26,088 nucleotides of DNA from Lobulomyces angularis (taxonomy: Eukaryota > Chytridiomycota > Chytridiomycetes > Lobulomycetales > Lobulomycetaceae): NCBI GenBank assembly GCA_027604685.1, contig JADHYX010000319.1, positions 1 to 26,088 of the forward strand, written 5' to 3'. The notes below the pieces were generated by a model, which was given only the letters and a program-made list of their open reading frames with translations, was not told the DNA's origin and made no database searches. Below are positions 19,491-26,088 of the stretch, piece by piece. Numbering within the stretch: the first letter of the stretch is position 1; every line of letters starts with the position of its first letter. The position numbers were made by a program, and so were the translations under genes.

Positions 19491-22321
19491 ATGTTAAAGT
19501 GGTTATCCAATAAAAATACGATAGAAAAAGGTCTACTGGAAAACTCAAATGAAAAGTATTATGGTTTAGAAAATGTAAAGTTTCTTTTACGATTTAATAT
19601 AAAAATTTACTAAAAAAAATCGTTTTTTATGTTTTTGCTAATGTCTTTCGGTTTTTGTTTTAGTTTGGAAACACATGCTACGCAAATTCGTAAATTTTTT
19701 TTTTTTAACTGTAATGGTAAGAAATGATTTCTTATTTTTTTTTTAGAGTATTACAATCTCTCTATTTTTGCAAACCATTCAGGTAACCTATAGTGATTCA
19801 TAATATTTAATATAAAAAATTTGGTAGAGAATGTTGCATAGCTTATTCACATCCTGCCTCAACAGTAAATTTATTGGCAAGGGAAGAAAGCATTCAGATA
19901 TCTTCAATTTTGAACAATTCTCCAGTTAATAATTTAACAACTTCCAATACAACGCAAAATATAAAAAACGTTGTGTCATTTTCTTCTTTACGAAAACAAA
20001 GTAATACCATTTCAGCTTCAAATACTACGGACTCAAATAACGTTATAGATAGGAAAAAAAGTTTTAATCAAAATAATGAAGATGTCGGTGAAAGGTTTAA
20101 GTTTTGTTAATGTTTTTAGTAAAGTTTTTAAAACTTCATTACTTTTTATTACGAAATAGTGGGACTCAAAAGTCTAATATATCTGCTCAAGTAAAAAGAA
20201 AAATATCTACTGGAAAGTGGATCACGAACAACAGCAGTATGAATTCAAAGATGTCTAATAGTCATATAAATGCCGCAGCAAATAATCAGCAGTACCAGCA
20301 AAATGTGGAATTGCAAAACTTTTTAAACAAGTTTGCTGCAGATTTTTATAGTAATGCAGGTGCTGGCACTGAAAATAAAGACTTGATTAAGGAGGACAAT
20401 TTATTGAATTGTTTACATGATTTATTTTTAAAAATTAGCACCCAGAAAAAAAAATTTGGTGTTCTAGGTACTAAAAGTAAAAAAAAAATTGTATTTGACC
20501 TTAAAAGATTATATTTCGAAGTTAAAGATCTAAAATTTTTTTTTATTAGGGCCACAGCAATTTATAAATAAGTTAAAGTCGGAAAATGGTATTGATTTAT
20601 TGTACACTTTATATGAAATTTGACAAAACGCAATTTTTTTATCAGAATTGTTTAATTCAACGATGCATCAGGATGCACATGAATGTTTTAACTTTTTACT
20701 TAACTCAGTTGCCGACATTTTGTTAAGGCAAAAAAAAGAAGTGAAAGAAAAACTTCTGCCTTATATAATTCCACCTTTACCAACGTTACCATCTCAGTTT
20801 TCTTTTGCACAAAATAATGTCGCTTTAAATTTACGTAATAAGGATACAGCATCAACTACCTGGGTTCATGAAATTTTTGAGGGAATCCTAATAAATGAAA
20901 CTAAATGTTTATCTTGTGATACAGTAGGTTCTTCCATTTCATTACTACGATCCAAAACTATTTTTAATTTTTTTAATTTTTTTTAATTTTTTAATTTTTT
21001 TTTATTTTATTTTTATTTTCTTATTTTTATTACTGTAAAAAAAAATTAGGTTACTAGTAGAGATGAGGCTTTTTTAGACATATCGGTTGATATAGAAAAC
21101 AATATTTCACTTTCCTCTTGTTTACGGTCGTTTAGTAAGAGTGAAATATTAGGAGGAAAAAATAAATTTTTTTGTGACTGCTGCAGAACTCTGCAAGAAG
21201 CAGAAAAAAAGTATGCCCTTGTGAAAAATATTTTTAATTATTAAATATTTCATTTTTTTATCTTCAGGATGAAAATTAAAAAACTACCCAACATTTTAGC
21301 TGTTCATTTAAAAAGATTTAAATATATAGAGAAAGATAAAAGAAATATAAAATTAAGCTACAGAGTAAAAAATTTAAATTTTAGATAGATTTGAAACCTT
21401 TTTTTTTTTTGTTTAGGTTTTATTTCCATTAGAACTGAGACTGTTTAATACTTCGGACGATACGGAAAATGGTGATAGACTTTACAACCTTTCATCTGTT
21501 GTAATTCACATCGGGACGTAAGTTTAAATGAAAACTGAATCATATAAATTTGAATTGAAATAAAAAGTGGTCCTTATCATGGCCACTACATTAGTTTAGT
21601 TAAAAGTGGAGATAACTGGGTGATGTTTGATGACGACAGCGTTGAGGTTACTTTTCGTTTTTATTTTTTTATTTTTTTTTTTAGTTTTTTATATTTTTTT
21701 TGTTTTTAGCCATTAAATGATCAAGAGATAGAAAGAATATTAAGCTCTTCAGATAATTCGGAAACTGCATACATATTTTTATACCAAGCCGAAGATTTTG
21801 ATGCAGCCGATTTGGTTGAAAAAATGCAAGGTTTTGATATCCATACAAACCCAAATGAGTTTTTAAGTAATAATGAAGAAAAAGGCGATAAAAAAAGCAG
21901 TCAGCAAAAAAGTGATACCGAAATAACAAATGCAGCGACGATTAATTCCAACGTTATGGATTCGAATAAAGATGAAACACTAAAGCATAAGGATAGTGTT
22001 GAGGACACAAAAGAGCAAAAAAAAGATAAAAAAATTAAAAAAAAAAGAGGATTGTTAAGTACTGGAGGTATTAGTGGAGAAAAAGAAGGAAATTTGGAAA
22101 GCAATAAAGAAGAGTCATTAAACTTAATAAAAGATGACTCCAAATCCAAGGATGGATCAATACTGACGAAAGAAAGTAGTAATTCAGGAGCTGAAAAAGA
22201 AAGTTGGAGTATTTGGCCATTTTCCAAGAAGGAAAAGAAAACTACTACCATCGCAGATGGAACAAGCTCTACTGGTGGTAATGCAAATATGGCACCAGTT
22301 TCTGGTGCAAATGAGAAATAA
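19491..22321 (+). CDS. Ubiquitin carboxyl-terminal hydrolase of the USP12/46 (fungal CreB/Ubp9/Ubp13) family
   Basis: Twelve exons give 695 residues: 19491-19574, 19664-19689, 19747-19782, 19828-20094, 20160-20467, 20550-20588, 20646-20923, 21050-21210, 21268-21364, 21417-21517, 21568-21646, 21710-22321. The Cys box F-G-N-T-C-Y-A-N-S holds the catalytic Cys33. [27 protein letters not shown] and G-H-Y-I-S-L-V (catalytic His about 472) follow. F-D-D-D supplies the acidic residue near 487-488. Two C-x-x-C pairs (CLSC, CDCC) form the zinc site of the fingers. The order and wording match USP12/USP46, which work with WD-repeat activators (UAF1/CreC). Two additions stand out: an Asn/Ser-rich insert of about 140 residues after the Cys box, similar in place to inserts in fungal members, and a lysine/glutamate-rich tail of about 180 residues with W-S-I-W-P-F-S near the end. 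The donors GTTTAA (exon 4) and GTTACT (exon 11) are unusual. Confidence 0.93.
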
Positions 22322-22480
22322 AAATTTTCTTCTTAAATAGTTGCTTTTGCACTCATCATAATTTATAGAATAAGTAAAATAAAAAAGCAATTATACTTTT
22401 TTTAACAAATTTTTTTTTTTTTTTTTTTGGTGCTTAATATTAATAAAAAATTAAAAATTTTTCTATTCATTTTCAACACA

Positions 22481-22980
22481 ATGTCAGATCATGAAAACTC
22501 AATGATAATGGCAGGAGTTATTATAACAATATTTATTATTGTTATAGGAATTTTTTTTATTAGACGAAAATACAACAAAAAAAATAATAATAAGTTTGAA
22601 CAAAAGAATCCATATGTTGCTACAGTTGATTTAAGCGAAAGGTATGGAGGTAAGAAGCTTTAATAATTTTCATTTAAAAAATATCTTCTTCATATAATAT
22701 TATATTAGGATTAGAAAAAAAGGAGGTAAAAATAAGTAATTTGTCAACAGAACAACTAGTGTTGTTAAAGAGAGATGGAAAGTTAAATTCTGAAACTATT
22801 TCAATGTTGGAAAGTGATGGAAAATTACCACTTGAGGATGGAAGTTTTATAAAGAAAAAAAAAATAGAAGTTAACAGTGGGGGGATAAATAAAAATAGTG
22901 TTGATATTGATGAATGGATCAGAGATTCACCTGGATTAAAAAAACGAGATAAAAAAAACAAAAAAAATGAAATTCATTAG
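22481..22980 (+). CDS. Small single-helix membrane protein, unknown
   Basis: Two exons (22481-22649, 22709-22980) give 146 residues. A short acidic head (M-S-D-H-E-N-S) is followed by one strong transmembrane helix at about 8-28, then a basic cluster (R-R-K-Y-N-K-K), which suggests the long tail is cytosolic. The tail has a Y-V-A-T-V-D-L-S-E-R-Y-G-G segment, two look-alike stretches (L-L-K-R-D-G-K-L and M-L-E-S-D-G-K-L-P-L-E-D-G) and a lysine-rich end. The near repeat of x-L-x-x-D-G-K-L suggests a small internal duplication. I do not recognise the family. A T-run of about 20 bases lies at 22410-22429 upstream. The frame is closed and the intron canonical (GTAAGA...TTAG), so a real gene is likely. 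Confidence 0.68.
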
Positions 22981-23206
22981 AACTAAATAACCATTACTTT
23001 TTTTTTGTAGAAAAATTATACTTTAACCCTTTTTTTTTTTAGAAAAATTATAATTTTAATATTAAATGCAAGATAAAAAAATGAATAATAACCAATAATA
23101 AACTAAAGAAAAAATAATAGAAAATTGTATGAACCTTCTAAAAAAAAAAAGTAATTAATTTCTATGTTTTATTTAAAAGATAAAAAAAAAAAAAATTTCA
23201 CATCAA
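22981..23206. other. Convergent intergenic region
   Basis: AT-rich DNA lies between two convergent stop codons. A short direct repeat, TAGAAAAATTATA, occurs at about 23009-23021 and 23040-23052, with a T-run between the copies. Nothing coding was seen. Confidence 0.4.
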
Positions 23207-23502
23207 TTAAGGTTCTTCAATAATAATAATATAATGTTTTCTTCTTCGTTGTTGTTCGATAATAATAAAAAAGGCATGAATCACACCAGGTAAGAAACCT
23301 GAAAATTTTAAGTAAGTTTAAAAGTATTGAGAGTTTAAAAAAAAAGTTAATTCATGGCATAAATGTTGTGAAATGAATTACCTAATAGAGTCAATAAAAA
23401 GTTGATCCAAAAGTCAGTGCCACATCCAGCTGTCATTAATACACCAATTGGTGGGAAAATAAGAGCAAAGAAGAATGCAAAAAAATCAATGCAAAAGCTC
23501 AT
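23207..23502 (-). CDS. Pmp3/UPF0057 plasma-membrane proteolipid
   Basis: Two minus-strand exons (23382-23502, 23207-23298) give 70 residues. The protein is almost entirely two hydrophobic helices joined by F-P-P-I-G-V and C-G-T-D-F-W-I-N, and ends the core with G-F-L-P-G-V-I-H-A-F-F. This is the full Pmp3 (stress-induced hydrophobic peptide, RCI2-like) signature. In yeast and plants these proteins sit in the plasma membrane and affect membrane potential and sodium/cation tolerance. The family is usually 52-57 residues; here a basic and then isoleucine-rich extension (Q-Q-R-R-R-K-H-Y-I-I-I-I) adds roughly 15. A T-run of about 24 bases on its coding strand lies at 23558-23582, upstream of the start. 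It was easy to miss because each exon alone is very short. Confidence 0.92.
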
Positions 23503-23872
23503 ATTGAAAAAATTAATAAACTTGATTGAGTTTAAACTTTATTTTTTTTTATCCCAGAAAAAAAAAAAAAAAAAAAAAAAATTGTCAAAAAATTTTCTTC
23601 ATTAATTTGAAACTTTTTAAAGTTGATTCATCACACTTCACATTGAATGTATTTATGTCAAAAAATTCTGGAATTTTGGTTTCAACATTTTCTTAAGTAC
23701 AATTTACAAAAAAGAAAAATGATCTTTTTTTTTTTTGGTGATAACTAAAACATTTATCTAAATAATTTAATAAAAATATTAAATAATACTAAACAATATT
23801 AAATTAATAATCACTACAAAAATTCTTTTATCTATTTATTGTTCTTTTTTTTTTTTTTTTTTTAGATAAGCA
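23503..23872. promoter_or_regulatory. Upstream region of Pmp3 and 3' flank of makorin
   Basis: Contains a run of about 24 A (T on the coding strand of Pmp3) at about 23558-23582, and T runs near 23726-23738 and 23846-23863. The proximal tract fits a nucleosome-excluding promoter element. No gene was seen. Confidence 0.4.
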
Positions 23873-25767
23873 TTATCCCAAAAAATCAGATAATCGGACT
23901 TGCTGAATAATTTTTACTTCCTCATTGGAGTCATGAATATGCCTTAATTTTTTTTCCAAATTTCCTAACTTATCGCTATGCCTATAAAAACAGCTTGATC
24001 CAAAAGGGCAATTTCCTTCCCCAAAATTAAACCATTTACAATCTGTATGCCTACATCCATTTAATAAATATAAGTAATAAAATTAAAAAATGTACCTTAA
24101 TTTTTTTTTATATTCTTGGATAACAGCATTTTTTAAAATGGGATCTTCCAGCCAAACATTAGAGGGAACTATAAAATGGGTAACTATTCTACAAATCGGA
24201 CAACTTTTTATTTCATTCATTCCTTTTCCTTCATTTTGTCTCCAACTTCTAATACAGGATAAGCAGCAACAGTGCTCACAATTTAGCAATCCAAATCTGG
24301 GGTCTGAAAAAAAAAAAAATTTTAAAAAATTAATTAAAAAAAATCAATTCAAACAATAACCTTTGTTTTCTAAAACATATTCATAACATATGCAACATTC
24401 CTTCAATTTACTTGAACGTAATATTTCTTCAGATTGAGTATTTAAAATTTTTTGAATTGAATCTTTCATGTTTAAATCTATTCGAGCAGTGCATTGATTT
24501 AAATGTTCTATAAAGTAGATGATATCAACAATACTAGTTAATAATAATATACCATCAGCTAACTTTTTAGAAGTAGGATGCAAACAAAATTTTTCACATT
24601 TTGGGCATTGTTCTCCATGCAAATTTCTACATCTATCTCCGAATCTACAATAGCCTTGTATTGCAAATAAGCAAAGAGTTTCTTTGAGCAAGAAAATTAG
24701 TGCAAAAAAAAAAAATTGCAAAAAATACCGTCTTTTTCCGCATTCGAGCTGTTTTTAACTTGCTTATTATTAAGGCTTAAAGATTCAGTCAAGTGTTTTT
24801 GAAATTTACTAGTGGTATTGACTTTTTCAGATATAGGTTTTTGAAATTTACTATTAACATTTCCATTTTCAGAATAAGTTTCTTTTGCGCCACTTTTGTT
24901 GAAATTGTTCAATAAATTGGGTTGCATGTTACTATTTTTTTCATTTTCTGTAGCGTTAACAGCAATTTTGGAATCTGTTAAGTAGTGGGGAATGGAGCCG
25001 TTATTGAATGAATTTGTATAATTATAATGATGGTCGCTGTCATAAGCACTCTGTTTGTAACAGTTGCTATCTTCTTCCTCATTTTCTAAAAAAAACCAAA
25101 AAATTAAAAAGTCAAAATAGTGAGTAAAAATAGAATACGTTAACAAAAAATAAAAAAAAAAAAAAAAGCATAAAGTACTTACCCCATAAAAGTTTTTCAA
25201 TATTTTTTTCCAAATCGCCAAATATATCAGTGGTGTGGTAGTTTTTTGCATTTTGACTATTATCAACAGGTAATTCATTGACTTTTAGCATTTTTGCATA
25301 AGTAAAATCTTTTGAAAATGGAACCACTGTTGAATTACCAACTTTTGCCCTATTTTCAGGTTTGGAGAGTATTTTATTTGAGTTACTGTGTGAAATCTCG
25401 GAATCCAATTCTTTTTCTTTGCTAGGTTTCTTATGAGGTAGCTGACATTTTTTTCCAAATTTACAATTACCTTGTAAATAATCTATGTGGAAAATTGGAA
25501 ATTTATCATCTTTAAAGAATTGTATACAAAAACTTACATGTACAGACTAAATTACTCTCTTTTTTTTCTTCGTGGGCAAACTTGCAGTTCTTTCCGTTTT
25601 CACATACTATAAATTAAACATAAAATAATTAGCTTTAAAATTAAAAAATAGGGCAATTTGTTTAAAACAAATTATTGACAATTACAATTTAATTTCCAAA
25701 ATTTACAAGTGAAATTTTTAGTATTATAGCCTGAACTTTGATGATTGGTTAAGTCACCACCACTCAT
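23873..25767 (-). CDS. Makorin-type RING E3 ubiquitin ligase with four CCCH zinc fingers
   Basis: Seven minus-strand exons (25686-25767, 25538-25606, 25183-25482, 24729-25085, 24361-24681, 24096-24303, 23873-24050) give 504 residues. CCCH fingers 1 and 2 lie at residues 21-39 and 49-67, both C-x7-C-x5-C-x3-H. A low-complexity Asn/Ser/Lys linker of about 200 residues follows, including two S-K-F-Q-K repeats. CCCH finger 3 is at about 273-291, the makorin-type Cys/His motif (E-Q-C-P-K-C-E-K-F-C-L-H-P) begins at about 294, and a RING follows at about 366-430 (C-C-I-C, then N-C-E-H-C, C-L-S-C-I-R-S-W and C-P-I-C-R). A last CCCH finger, C-x9-C-x5-C-x3-H, is near 450. This exact order defines makorins, RNA-binding ubiquitin ligases known in animals, plants and some early-diverging fungi but not in the model yeasts. 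All zinc ligands are present. The donor of exon 5 (GTTATT) is weak but keeps the RING in frame. Confidence 0.94.
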
Positions 25768-26080
25768 TAAGTTTTATACCAACTTGAAATTTTTAATTTT
25801 TCAGGGTTATTTTGGGTTTTTTGTTAAAAGAGGAAATGATATGACAAACTTGTACTAAATACTTTAATTTTCTTAACTTTAAATGGCATTTTTTAAGTTA
25901 ATAAACTAAATTTGCTATTGTAATGTAAATAGATTTCATCAATTCGCTTAGAAGAGACATAACACACAAAGAAATAAATAAATCTATAACTTAATTATGT
26001 TATTTCATAGCTTACCCTAGTCTGTTACACATATATAGAATTCAATATTTTTTAAGAAATGTACAAAAAAATATACTTAC
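25768..26080. other. Upstream region of makorin and presumed intron of the next minus-strand gene
   Basis: AT-rich. On the minus strand a candidate acceptor (GTAACAG) lies near 26022-26028, followed by a very short open stretch. No exon can be called with confidence. Confidence 0.35.
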
Positions 26081-26088
26081 AGGTATTG
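26081..26088 (-). CDS. End of an exon of another minus-strand gene (edge fragment)
   Basis: The minus strand at the right edge reads CAATACCT followed by GTAAGT, the strongest type of 5' splice donor in this window. This suggests an exon ends at 26081. Only eight bases are visible, so neither frame nor product can be given. It could also be a 5' leader exon of the makorin gene. Confidence 0.3.

Noticed and set aside
21901..22251. Long hydrophobic frame on the minus strand opposite the deubiquitinase tail
   Set aside because: It is the antisense of a Lys/Glu/Ser-rich coding region, which automatically reads as Phe/Leu/Ser-rich.
1..26088. CRISPR arrays, rRNA or bacterial operon features
   Set aside because: No regularly spaced repeats, no rRNA-like conserved blocks, and all genes are intron-split eukaryotic genes.

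Overview
The window is nuclear DNA from an AT-rich, compact eukaryotic genome. Every gene is split by short GT-AG introns (mostly about 35-75 bases, often ending in a T-run then AG), and genes sit only a few hundred bases apart on both strands. The gene set is fungal-like: SEC24, a CreB/Ubp9-type deubiquitinase, the small Pmp3 proteolipid, a bestrophin/UPF0187 channel and a makorin. Two genes point to a cilium or flagellum: a CC2D2A (MKS6)-like transition-zone protein and an RJL-type GTPase. A zoosporic, early-diverging fungus or relative (chytrid, Rozella or aphelid grade) fits best. This is inference; no marker RNA gene is present.

Layout. 1-224: 5' end of a secreted leucine-rich-repeat protein on the minus strand, running off the left edge. 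731-about 5530: a transposon graveyard with a decayed hAT DNA transposon (731-3560) and the 3' half of a decayed Ty3/gypsy retrotransposon (about 3600-5400, minus strand), plus a diverged repeat found once in each. 5530-6378: no supportable gene. From 6379 on the DNA is gene-dense: CC2D2A-like (+, 6379-10137), bestrophin-like channel (-, 10294-11768), SEC24 (+, 12275-16335), RJL GTPase (-, 16625-17425), multi-span J-domain protein (+, 17936-19269), USP12/46-like deubiquitinase (+, 19491-22321), small one-helix membrane protein (+, 22481-22980), Pmp3 proteolipid (-, 23207-23502), makorin RING/CCCH protein (-, 23873-25767), and the last bases of one exon of another minus-strand gene at the right edge.

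The gene models were spliced by hand. Each closes to a whole number of codons with one continuous frame: 912, 389, 1099, 177, 320, 695, 146, 70 and 504 residues in the order above. Individual splice sites may still be off. No operon-like logic is expected. The functional threads are a ciliary pair (CC2D2A-like and RJL), membrane traffic and ER (SEC24, the J-protein), ubiquitin handling (the deubiquitinase and makorin), and plasma-membrane ion homeostasis (Pmp3, the bestrophin-like channel). The RJL gene is head-to-head with a J-domain gene, which is notable because in some animals the RJL orthologue (DNAJC27/RBJ) carries its own J domain.
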